This document shows positions 1 through 7,378 of a stretch of 64,000 bases of DNA, piece by piece (position 1 is the stretch's first letter; each line of letters starts with the position of its first letter). Under the pieces are notes generated by a model. That model ran no database searches. It saw nothing but the letters and a program-made list of their open reading frames with translations, and was not told the origin of the DNA. This stretch comes from Microbacterium psychrotolerans (lineage in GTDB: Bacteria > Actinomycetota > Actinomycetes > Actinomycetales > Microbacteriaceae): contig NZ_JAVFWO010000004.1 of NCBI RefSeq assembly GCF_031085295.1, positions 62,001 to 126,000 on the forward strand, read 5' to 3'. The translations under genes were made by a program, and so were the position numbers.

Positions 1-426
1 CACCGCCGCGCAGGCGACGACGACGCCGACGAGCGTGGACAGCGCGACGACGGCGATCGCCGCGAGCAGCGTCATGCCGGCACCGACGAGGAGCCGCGAG
101 AGCACGTCGCGCCCCGCGTCGTCGGTCCCCATCCAGTGCGCGGCGCTGGGCGGCAGCAGCGCGTCGGACGGGATGGCGAGGTACGGGTCGTACGGAGCGA
201 GCAGCGGGCCGATGATCGCGACGACCACGAGCGCCGCCGAGACGACGATGGCGACGCGGTCCAGCGCTCCCGCGTGCGTCCCGAACAGACCCCGCAGCCC
301 CTTCGAGATCCCGCCGCCGAGACCGGCGGGTGTGAGCCACTCCGCCGTGCGTGGCGGGCGTGGACGCGGGTCGTCGGGCGAGGAGGTCTCCTCATCGAGT
401 CCCGGCGGATCGGTGGTCAGCGTCAT
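1..426 (-). CDS. Dipeptide/oligopeptide-type ABC transporter permease, DppC/OppC family (partial)
   Basis: Second integral-membrane subunit of the Dpp-type importer; the reading frame runs off the left window edge, so only about 142 N-terminal residues are present. They show a hydrophilic Pro/Asp-rich N-terminus, a first membrane helix ending in the LAPYDPY motif, and the family signature HWMGTDDAGRDVLSRLL followed by a second helix. The ATG overlaps the stop of the upstream DppB-type gene (ATGA), so the two are translationally coupled. ATPase genes probably lie beyond the edge. The family is clear, the substrate unknown. Confidence 0.9.
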   Translation of the reverse strand, partial: MTLTTDPPGLDEETSSPDDPRPRPPRTAEWLTPAGLGGGISKGLRGLFGTHAGALDRVAIVVSAALVVVAIIGPLLAPYDPYLAIPSDALLPPSAAHWMGTDDAGRDVLSRLLVGAGMTLLAAIAVVALSTLVGVVVACAAV

Positions 427-1448
427 GCGCGGGCTCCCGTCAGATGCGACTCGCGCACGCGCGGGTCTGTCCAGATCTGCACGACGTCGACGACGAGGCT
501 CGCGACGGTGAAGACGACGCCGATGACCAGGACGCAGCCCAGGACGGCGAAGGTGTCCTGGTTGAGGACGGCCTGATTGAGGTAGGTCCCGATGCCGGGC
601 AGGGCGAACACGCTCTCGACGAGCAGGGCGGCGCCCATCATCCAGCCGAACTGCATGCCGAGCAGGGTCAGCGTCGACCCCATGGTCGACCGCAGTCCGT
701 GGTGCAGCACCACGCGCGCAGGCCCCGCACCCTTCGAGACGGCGAACGAGACGTAGTCCGAGTCGAGGGCGCCGATCATGTTCGACCGCACGTTGCGGGC
801 GATGGTGGACATGAACGGCGCGCTCAAAGCCAGAGCCGGGAGGATCAGATGCGACAGCGAGTCGGCGAACATCGGCGGGCTGCCGGCGAGCAGCGAGTCG
901 ACGAGCGTGAAGCCGGTGACCGGCGGCGGCGCCATGCTGAAGGAGTTGGCTCCCGAGATGGGGAGCCACCCCAGTGTGGATGCGAACCCCCACTGGAAGA
1001 GGATGGCGAGCCAGAACACGGGCACGCCGCCCGCGAGGACGAACAGGATGCGCGCCGACACATCCGGGGCGCGGTCGCGGAGCGCGGCCGAGAGCGCCCC
1101 GAGCGGTACCGCGACGATCACGGTCAGGATCATGGTGACCACGACCAGCTGCAGCGTCGTGGGGACGGTCCCGGACAGGTCGCTCACCACGCTCTGGTGT
1201 GTCGACGCGGACTGGCCCAGGTCGCCGCGCAGCGCGCGGCCGAGGAACACCACGTACTGCTCGATCACCGGCAGATCGAGGCCCAGGCGTTCGCGGGCCT
1301 GCGCGATCTGGTCGGCGGTGGCGGTGCGTCCTGCGGCGACGCGCGCCGCGTCGCCGGGGATCAGCTTCGTCATGAAGAAGACGATCGTGATGATGCCCCA
1401 CACGCTCAGGAGCGCGAGTCCCAGCCGCTTGGCGATATAGGTCGCCAT
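423..1448 (-). CDS. Dipeptide/oligopeptide-type ABC transporter permease, DppB/OppB family
   Basis: 341-residue integral-membrane protein. An N-terminal helix with YIAKRLGLALLSVWGI is typical of DppB/OppB, as is the periplasmic stretch with IPGDAARVAAGRTAT. About six hydrophobic helices follow, with the permease loop near residues 230-260 (SKGAGPARVVLHHGLR) that contacts the ATPase. It forms the heteromeric channel with the gene that overlaps its stop codon. It lies 69 bp downstream of the binding protein in the same operon. Substrate is not deducible from sequence; the neighbouring amidohydrolase hints at a cyclic amide or nucleobase-like compound rather than a peptide. Confidence 0.93.
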   Translation of the reverse strand: MATYIAKRLGLALLSVWGIITIVFFMTKLIPGDAARVAAGRTATADQIAQARERLGLDLPVIEQYVVFLGRALRGDLGQSASTHQSVVSDLSGTVPTTLQLVVVTMILTVIVAVPLGALSAALRDRAPDVSARILFVLAGGVPVFWLAILFQWGFASTLGWLPISGANSFSMAPPPVTGFTLVDSLLAGSPPMFADSLSHLILPALALSAPFMSTIARNVRSNMIGALDSDYVSFAVSKGAGPARVVLHHGLRSTMGSTLTLLGMQFGWMMGAALLVESVFALPGIGTYLNQAVLNQDTFAVLGCVLVIGVVFTVASLVVDVVQIWTDPRVRESHLTGARA

Positions 1449-1517
1449 TCGGGCCTCCTCGTTTCGGTTCGGTCGGGGTGGACGGTGGCCCCGCCGTGCG
1501 GCGGGGCCACCGCGGCG

Positions 1518-3086
1518 TCACTCGGTGACGACGAGCATCGTCGGGTCGAACAGCTGGTACGTCGGCGAGTAGCTGATGCCGCCCACGCCGTCGCGGAGCA
1601 TGATCGTGGTCACCGGGTTCGACACGTTGACGCTGACGTCGTCGGCGAGGATCTGCTCCTGCGCCTGTGTGAAAAGGTCGCAGGCGGCGTCGGGGTCGAC
1701 GGTCGAGATGCCCTCCTCGAGCAGCGCGTCCACCTCGGGGTTGGAGTAGAGCGCGTAGTTCGTCTGGCCGATGAACTGCGAGTCGTAGACCCGGAAGAGC
1801 ATCGGTCCGATCTCGGGGTAGTACGGGAAGTCCCAGAGCAGGCCGAGGTCCGGCGTCGTCTCGGGAGACTCGATCATCGCGACGTACTCGGGGTAGGTCA
1901 CGGTCTGCAGCTCCAGCGTCAGGCCGATGTCCTTGAGGTTCGACTGCAGGAGCGTGGCGGCCTTCTGGTGCTCGGGGATCTGCGCCTGGTAGGCCATCGT
2001 GACGGTCGCGCCGACAGCGCCCGCCTCGTCGAGCAGTGCCTTCGCCTCGTCCACATCCTGTTCCGTCGGTCCGGCGTCGACGCGGCAGGCCACCGTCGGA
2101 GCCACCAGGCCCGAGGCGACCGACCCTCGACCGCTCAGGATCGAGGCGATGTGCCCCTCGTAGTCGTAGGCGAGCTTGATCGCCTCGCGGACGCGCGGGT
2201 CGGCGGTGATGCCCTCCTGCGTGTTCATCATGACGAACAGCTGGAGCGGGCTCGGCAGCTGCAGCGCTTCCAGGCCATCGGTCGAGGCGAGCGCGTCGAG
2301 GTCGGTGCCGACGATGCCGGTGGCGACATCCACCCCGCCCGACTTCAGCTCGTCGCGCAGGGTCGAGCTTTCGGTGATGTAGCGGTAGACGAGGCTCGCG
2401 GGTCGCGCCTCGTCGAAGCGCCAGGAGTCCTCGTAGCGCTCCAGTGTCGCCTGCTGGTTGGCGGTGTAGTCGGTGATGACGTACGGCCCGGAGCCGGCGT
2501 CGTTCGTCGCGAGCCAGGCCTGCGCGTGGTCGTCGCCCTCGTGCTCCGACACGAGTGCCGAGTCCAGGACGTAGACCTTGCTGAGGGCGCCGACGAACGT
2601 CGTGTTGGTGCCCGACAGCGCGATCTCCACGGTGGTGTCGTCGACGGCGGTGCTGGAGGCGTACGACGAGAGGAACGAGGCGACGCCCACGCCGAGCGCC
2701 TTGATGCGGTCGAGCGTGTACACGACGTCGGCCGCGGTGACCGGGTTTCCGCTGTGGAAGGTGGCGTCGTCGCGGAGGGTGAGGGTGACGGCGGTGGCGT
2801 CCGCGTTGTAGGCCCATTCGGTCGCGAGCATGGGCACGATCGCGCCGTCCTCGTCGTAGTCGATGAGCTTGTCGTAGGCGCCGCCGACGGTGAAGTCCGT
2901 CTGCACGTCCGAGGCGAGCACCGGGTCGAGCGTCTGTGGCGTCGCGCCGGTGCCGATGATGACCGTCTCGTCGCGAGCGGCCGTGGTCGGCGCAGTGGCC
3001 GAGCCGCCGGCGCAGGCGGTGGTGAGCGCACCGACGGCGAGCGCGGCGATGAGGGCGGTGGCGAGGCGGGTCCTGGTGGTTCTCAT
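1518..3086 (-). CDS. ABC transporter substrate-binding lipoprotein, family 5 (DppA/OppA-like)
   Basis: 522-residue extracytoplasmic binding protein. The chosen ATG at 3086 gives a signal peptide with a lipobox (LTTAC, Cys about residue 25) and has a GGAG ribosome site 7 nt upstream; the same frame stays open further upstream but without a leader-like sequence. The mature part shows SBP_bac_5 features: TPQTLDPVLASDVQTD near the N-terminus, VTAADVVYTLDRI, GSGPYVITDY and DPRVREAIKLAYD. It would deliver substrate to the downstream permeases, and follows the amidohydrolase gene by 43 bp. Confidence 0.92.
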   Translation of the reverse strand: MRTTRTRLATALIAALAVGALTTACAGGSATAPTTAARDETVIIGTGATPQTLDPVLASDVQTDFTVGGAYDKLIDYDEDGAIVPMLATEWAYNADATAVTLTLRDDATFHSGNPVTAADVVYTLDRIKALGVGVASFLSSYASSTAVDDTTVEIALSGTNTTFVGALSKVYVLDSALVSEHEGDDHAQAWLATNDAGSGPYVITDYTANQQATLERYEDSWRFDEARPASLVYRYITESSTLRDELKSGGVDVATGIVGTDLDALASTDGLEALQLPSPLQLFVMMNTQEGITADPRVREAIKLAYDYEGHIASILSGRGSVASGLVAPTVACRVDAGPTEQDVDEAKALLDEAGAVGATVTMAYQAQIPEHQKAATLLQSNLKDIGLTLELQTVTYPEYVAMIESPETTPDLGLLWDFPYYPEIGPMLFRVYDSQFIGQTNYALYSNPEVDALLEEGISTVDPDAACDLFTQAQEQILADDVSVNVSNPVTTIMLRDGVGGISYSPTYQLFDPTMLVVTE

Positions 3087-3129
3087 GTTCACTCCGGGTT
3101 CGGGGTCGGGTGCTGCAGGAACGGGTGGA

Positions 3130-4419
3130 TCACGGCCGGGTGGCCAACGCGCCGAGGGTGCGGGGCGCGAGTCTGTGGGAGGCGGAGGTCTGGGCGGCGA
3201 CGACGCGGCCGCCGTGCAGCACGAGACGGTCGCTCGGGTTCGCGGCGACGGTGGCCGCCGGCGAGAGGCTGTCGACCACGAGGAGGTCGGCAGGGGCGCC
3301 GGGCGCCACGCCGTACGGACCGACACCCAGCGCCTGGGCGGCGGCACCGGTGACCATGTCGAGGGCGACGGCCAGCTCGTCGTCGGTGCGGAAGTTCGAC
3401 TGGTAGGCGACCTGGCGGGCCACCGCGAGCATGTCGCCGTCGCCGAACGGCCACCACGCGTCTCGGATGTTGTCGGAGCCCGAGAAGACGACGGCGCCTT
3501 CCTCGCGCAGAGCGAGAACGGGAGGCATGGGACCCGCCGGGCCGTTGGTCATGATGGCGACGCCGGCGTCGGCGAACTCGGCTCCGACGCGGCGTGCCGC
3601 CTCGGCCGAGATCGAGCCCAGCCCGTACGCGTGGCTGACGGTGACACGCCCGTGCAGCCCGATCTCGCGCGTCTTCGCCGCGATGAGCGCGTACTGGCGG
3701 ACGGCGATCTCGCCCAGATCGTGCAGATGGATGTCGACACCGACGCCGTGGTCGGCGGCGAGCGCGAACACGATCCCGAGGTGGCGTTCCGCGTCGTCGT
3801 CGAAGCCGGCCGGGTCGAGCCCGCCGATGACGTCGGCGCCGGCGGCGAGGGCCTCGGCGAGCAGGCGCCCCACGCCGGGCGACGCGAGGATGCCGCTCTG
3901 CGGGAACGCGACGATCTGAACGCGCAGCACGTCGCGCAGCTCGTCACGCAGCTCGAGGAGCGCGTCGAGCGACGACAGCCCCACCGCGGTGTCGATGTCG
4001 ACGTGCGTACGGACGGTGCCCGTGCCGAACCCGATCATGGCGGTGGCGAGCGCAGCCGCCCGCTCGGTGACCGTGGCGGTGAGCTCGTCACGGATGGCAC
4101 GCTCGGCGACCACCCGCTCCCGGACGGTGGCACCCGGGCGGTGCGGCTGCCACGGCGAGCCCGCGAACGTCTTGTCGAGGTGGGCGTGGCCGTTCACGAG
4201 CGCCGGCAGCACGAGGCGTCCCTCGAGGTCGATGGCGGCGAGTGCGCTCGCGGTCCCCTCCTGCAGCGCGACGGCGAATCGCGGCGACGACACCCCGGGT
4301 GCGTCGAACGTCACCGCGGTCGCCGGCGACACCGATGTGATGCACCCGTCGGTGATCGTCAGGTCGGCGCGTGAGCCGTCCGGCAGCGAGCCGTCGAGGA
4401 GGAGGAGCGAACGTGGCAC
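3130..4419 (-). CDS. Amidohydrolase, cytosine deaminase/AtzC-like
   Basis: 429-residue metal-dependent hydrolase of the amidohydrolase superfamily. Visible metal-ligand motifs are HAHLDK (H78, H80), a THVDID segment, HLHD, SHAYGLGS and the catalytic SGSDNIRD aspartate, in the order and spacing of cytosine deaminase and N-isopropylammelide hydrolase relatives. A C-terminal beta-sandwich returns after about residue 365 (VAPGAPADLLVVDS). It is first in an operon with the Dpp-type importer, so it most likely acts in the cytoplasm on the imported compound. The exact substrate (cytosine, cyclic urea, triazine or other heterocycle) cannot be told from sequence. Confidence 0.85.
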   Translation of the reverse strand: MPRSLLLLDGSLPDGSRADLTITDGCITSVSPATAVTFDAPGVSSPRFAVALQEGTASALAAIDLEGRLVLPALVNGHAHLDKTFAGSPWQPHRPGATVRERVVAERAIRDELTATVTERAAALATAMIGFGTGTVRTHVDIDTAVGLSSLDALLELRDELRDVLRVQIVAFPQSGILASPGVGRLLAEALAAGADVIGGLDPAGFDDDAERHLGIVFALAADHGVGVDIHLHDLGEIAVRQYALIAAKTREIGLHGRVTVSHAYGLGSISAEAARRVGAEFADAGVAIMTNGPAGPMPPVLALREEGAVVFSGSDNIRDAWWPFGDGDMLAVARQVAYQSNFRTDDELAVALDMVTGAAAQALGVGPYGVAPGAPADLLVVDSLSPAATVAANPSDRLVLHGGRVVAAQTSASHRLAPRTLGALATRP

Positions 4420-4445
4420 CGAGGACCCTTCGGGAAGAGGAGGAA

Positions 4446-4458
4446 CTTGGTATACAAG
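4446..4458. promoter_or_regulatory. Candidate GntR-family operator ahead of the amidohydrolase operon
   Basis: CTTGGTATACAAG, an almost perfect palindrome with half-sites of the FadR/FCD type, 27 bp upstream of the amidohydrolase ATG. Related sequences lie at 4515-4530 and 5248-5260. Binding by the adjacent regulator is inference. Confidence 0.55.
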
Positions 4459-4514
4459 ATTCCATTCCCGTGTTTCGCTCGATCAGGCGCTACGTAAACT
4501 GCATGTTTCGATCC

Positions 4515-4530
4515 GCTTGGTAGGCCAAGC
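4515..4530. repeat. Inverted repeat GCTTGG-N4-CCAAGC
   Basis: Perfect 6-bp arms around TAGG, 8 bp beyond the stop codon of the GntR-type gene. It could be a weak terminator for that gene, but it shares the CTTGGTA half-site of the 4446-4458 element, so a second operator is equally likely. Confidence 0.45.
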
Positions 4531-4537
4531 GCCGTCG

Positions 4538-5212
4538 TCAGTGCTCGAGACGCTGTCTCATGAGCCGCAGCGAGTCGACCCTGCTGTGCTCGACGTGCGC
4601 GTAGGCGAGCGCTCCCGCCCATTCGACGTTGCCGTCCGCGATCGCGTGGCAGAGCTCTCGATGCTCCGCGCAGAGCACGCGCTGGTCACGCTCGGCCTCC
4701 AGTCGGAAGAGCCGGCGGACGCGACCGTTGATCGGCCCCATCAGTCCGATGAGGAGCGTGTTGCCCGACAGGTCGAGGATCTCCTCGTGCAGCGCGGAAT
4801 TGGCGCCGGCGATGTCCCGGTCGTCGCCGGCGTCCAGTGCGGTCTCTGCTCTCGCCAGTCGCGCGAAGAGCTCGTCCGACGACGCACCGCCCGCGCACGC
4901 CTGTGCGGCGAGCTTGGCGGCGAGCACCTCGAGGCTCGAGCGCACCACGAACAGCTCCTCGACGTCGTTGAGCGTCATCTCGGTCACCACCGCCCCCCGG
5001 CGCGGCAGGGTCTTGATGAAGCCCTCCGCCTCGAGACGCGGCATCGCCTCGCGGATCGGGATGCGTGAGACGTTGAACTCGGCCGCGAGCTCCCGCTCCC
5101 TGATGCGCTCGCCCGCGGCGAGGGTGCCCTCGATGATGCGCTCCCGCAGCTCTTCGTAGATCTTCACGGAAAGCGACTGGTCTGCGAGGCCGAGCGGAAC
5201 ATCTGTCGCCAT
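4538..5212 (-). CDS. GntR-family transcriptional regulator, FadR/FCD subfamily
   Basis: 224 residues from the ATG at 5212, chosen because GAAAGG lies 8 nt upstream; an in-frame GTG 9 nt earlier has no such site. A winged helix (residues about 10-75, with ELREREIIEG-like spacing and ELAAEFNVSRIPIREAM) is followed by an all-helical FCD domain with the expected acidic and histidine metal or ligand positions (NSALHEEIL, AEHRELCHAI, AYAHVEHS). It sits directly upstream of the amidohydrolase/Dpp operon on the same strand and is presumably its local regulator. Similar palindromic elements flank both genes. Confidence 0.9.
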   Translation of the reverse strand: MATDVPLGLADQSLSVKIYEELRERIIEGTLAAGERIRERELAAEFNVSRIPIREAMPRLEAEGFIKTLPRRGAVVTEMTLNDVEELFVVRSSLEVLAAKLAAQACAGGASSDELFARLARAETALDAGDDRDIAGANSALHEEILDLSGNTLLIGLMGPINGRVRRLFRLEAERDQRVLCAEHRELCHAIADGNVEWAGALAYAHVEHSRVDSLRLMRQRLEH

Positions 5213-5247
5213 ACAGGGCACCTTTCAACGGCGTGCTGAGGGTGCCT

Positions 5248-5260
5248 ACTGTATGCCAAG
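5248..5260. promoter_or_regulatory. Candidate GntR operator at the regulator promoter
   Basis: ACTGTATGCCAAG matches the complement of the 4446-4458 site at 10 of 13 positions. It lies 35 bp upstream of the GntR start, in the gap shared with the divergent kinase gene, so it may serve autoregulation. Confidence 0.45.
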
Positions 5261-5402
5261 GGATCGCGAGCGACGCCGACGTCGTATCGCCGGAGTACTC
5301 GCGGCTCTCCCGCGCGGTGCGCCGGATGCGTTCGCGTTCCGTGGTTGAATCCGGACTCGGCGAGCACCGGCACGTGCGGGCCAGAAAGTCGAGGAGCCGT
5401 CG

Positions 5403-6287
5403 ATGCTCGATGCGATCGCCTTGCTGAGGGAGCGGCTGCGCTCGGCCGGTATCACCGACGTCGTCTCGATCCAGCCCGTGACCGGTGGGCTCGCTGCGAC
5501 CGCGGGGATCGCGCGGCTCGCCGACGGTGGATCGATCTTCGTCAAGGCGTTCGCCGCGCCGTCGGGCGATGCCTTCGTCACCGAGGCCGAGGGTCTCGAC
5601 GCTCTGCGAGCGCTCGGCGGCGTCGTGACCCCCCAGGTGTTACTGGCGGGGAGCGACCTGCTCGTCCTCTCCGTGTTGAGACCCAGGGCCGCCTCCGAAG
5701 CCTTCTGGGAGCAGCTCGCGCACGCGCTGGCCCGCTTGCACACCACCACCTCGCACCCGAGGTTCGGCTGGCACCGCGACAACTGGCTGGGTCGCCGTCG
5801 GCAGGTCAACACCTGGGAGCACGACGGATTCGAGTTCTTCGCTCAGCACCGGCTGCTGCGGTGGCTCGACGAACCCCGCGTGGAGGCGGCGCTCTCCCCC
5901 GCGGACCGGTCTGCGCTGGAGAACCTGTGCGCACGACTTCCCGAGTTGCTCCCCGACAAGCCCGCCTGTCTGACGCACGGCGACCTGTGGGCGCAGAACG
6001 TGCTGAGCTCGGCGGACGGACAGCCCGCGCTGATCGACCCCGCTGTCTCGTACATGTGGGCGGAGGTGGATCTCGCGCATCTGTGGACGACCGCGCCACC
6101 TGCCGAGGCAGGGGTGTTCTTCGACCGCTACGCGGAGCTGACCTCCCTCGATCGAGACTGGCGCGTGCGCATGCCGATCCTCCAGTTGCGGCAGCACCTC
6201 GCCGTCATCGCCCAGTTCGACGACGAGTGGGGCGCAGCGGACGCGGTACGGGCGACGGTGGCGCCGTTCCGGCGGATCGGGCACTGA
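5403..6287 (+). CDS. Fructosamine kinase family protein
   Basis: 294-residue kinase of the fructosamine/ketosamine-3-kinase family, which phosphorylates sugar adducts on amines. Visible are the ATP-binding lysine (VKAF, K48), GWHRDNWLG (residues 122-130, the family's GFxxxxxxG element), the catalytic loop THGDLWAQN (D194) and the metal-binding DPAVSY. The start has GAGGAG 6 nt upstream. It stands alone, divergent from the GntR gene and convergent with the GH42-fragment operon. It could deglycate proteins or use a free fructosamine; the family call is firm, the substrate open. Confidence 0.9.
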   Translation: MLDAIALLRERLRSAGITDVVSIQPVTGGLAATAGIARLADGGSIFVKAFAAPSGDAFVTEAEGLDALRALGGVVTPQVLLAGSDLLVLSVLRPRAASEAFWEQLAHALARLHTTTSHPRFGWHRDNWLGRRRQVNTWEHDGFEFFAQHRLLRWLDEPRVEAALSPADRSALENLCARLPELLPDKPACLTHGDLWAQNVLSSADGQPALIDPAVSYMWAEVDLAHLWTTAPPAEAGVFFDRYAELTSLDRDWRVRMPILQLRQHLAVIAQFDDEWGAADAVRATVAPFRRIGH

Positions 6288-6322
6288 TCCCGGCGTGCGC
6301 TCGCCTTTCGGCGTGTGCTGGT

Positions 6323-6616
6323 TCACCCCCGCGACGGCTGCATGCGGCGGATCACGATGACGTCGGTCGGATGCAGGACGATGACGTCACCGGCATCCAG
6401 CTCACGACCCGTGAGCAGGTCCGTGCCATCGGAGTGAAGGCGGATCGTCGCGTCCCGCGGACCGTGGTGGAGCAGGAAGTCGACGGCCTGTCCGTCTGCC
6501 GCGATGCGCGTGGCGAGCTCGAGGCCGGGGACGTCGGCGTACGGGCCGACCAGGTCGTGCCGCTCGAGCGCACGGGTGACGAGATGCGAGAGCGGTCGCG
6601 GTCGCAGGTCAGGCAT
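6323..6616 (-). CDS. Orphan beta-galactosidase (GH42) C-terminal domain, 97 aa
   Basis: The whole product resembles the last ~95 residues of GH42 beta-galactosidases: a stretch like VPGLELATRIA, then a beta-sandwich with FLLHHGPRDATIRL, GTDLLTGRELDAG and a final LHPTDVIVIRR. The catalytic TIM barrel and trimerisation domain are absent, and no such coding sequence lies upstream. Its ATG overlaps the DUF624 stop by 8 nt, so it can be translated by coupling. Either it is a stand-alone beta-sandwich, or the surviving end of a beta-galactosidase after an internal deletion. I favour the second. Confidence 0.7.
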   Translation of the reverse strand: MPDLRPRPLSHLVTRALERHDLVGPYADVPGLELATRIAADGQAVDFLLHHGPRDATIRLHSDGTDLLTGRELDAGDVIVLHPTDVIVIRRMQPSRG

Positions 6617-7316
6617 CGTCCGTGAACCTCGTCATGACGTGGTGGAAGACGGGACGCGCCATCAGTGCGAGAAGACCGACGAACGCCCAGAGCAAGAGCA
6701 GCAGGACCACCTCGGATGCGATGAGCACGACGAATGCGGCGACGAGGACGAGTGACAGGACGCCCAGCGAGTAGCCCCACCGAGGGACGATCTGCGACAG
6801 TGCGATGCGCGCGGCATCGCGGGTGCGAAAACGGAACCCCGCAGTCAGGACGAGCATGTGGCCGGCCCATACGATGACGAGCGAGGCCAGCAGCAGCAAG
6901 AAGGGGCGGATCACCGATCCGCCGTCGACCCCGTCGAGATGAATGAGATTGAACGTGAGCATTGCGAGGACGAGGCTCACGGGGACAGCCCAGACGAGCG
7001 TCGCACCGAGGTCTCGACGATAGGCGCGGAAGAAGTACCTGCCCGGCGCCAGGTCGTGGGCGCGGGCCCCCGCGCGAATCGCCGACACCCCCGCGACGAG
7101 TGCCGGAGCGACCGGCAGCAGCGCGAGGACGAACAGGGGCAGGTTCGACGCGTCGCGGTCGAGCAGCAGGACCGCGCCGATCGTAGGAAGCGTCGCGAGC
7201 ACGAGCTGGACCTCGAGGACCAGCATCCGATACACCACGGCCGCCCCGCGGGAGAGCGGCCCGCGGCCGATCTCGTCCGCCATGTGGGCCCGATGCGGGC
7301 GATGGTCGACACTCAT
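6609..7316 (-). CDS. DUF624 family membrane protein
   Basis: 235-residue protein with about five hydrophobic helices, matching YesL/DUF624 proteins that accompany LplA/B/C-type carbohydrate importers. ATG 7316 is preceded by AAGGAG. It follows the binding-protein gene by 62 bp and overlaps the orphan GH42 domain. The role in sugar uptake is unknown for the family; co-occurrence with the importer is the main clue. Confidence 0.8.
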   Translation of the reverse strand: MSVDHRPHRAHMADEIGRGPLSRGAAVVYRMLVLEVQLVLATLPTIGAVLLLDRDASNLPLFVLALLPVAPALVAGVSAIRAGARAHDLAPGRYFFRAYRRDLGATLVWAVPVSLVLAMLTFNLIHLDGVDGGSVIRPFLLLLASLVIVWAGHMLVLTAGFRFRTRDAARIALSQIVPRWGYSLGVLSLVLVAAFVVLIASEVVLLLLLWAFVGLLALMARPVFHHVMTRFTDDA

Positions 7317-7378
7317 GTTCCTTCTCCTTCGGAAGGGGACGGTGGGCCGGCGGCGGAAGGCTGCCGGCCCACCGGGCC

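Noticed and set aside
351..3353. Very long open frame (1000 codons) on the plus strand opposite the Dpp genes
   Set aside because: Mirror reading of GC-rich genes; Arg/Asp-rich low-complexity product without motifs, while the minus strand encodes textbook permease and binding-protein families over the same bases.
4515..4530. Inverted repeat as a standard rho-independent terminator
   Set aside because: No T-run on either strand, and the half-site matches the neighbouring GntR-type element; kept as a repeat of unsettled role.
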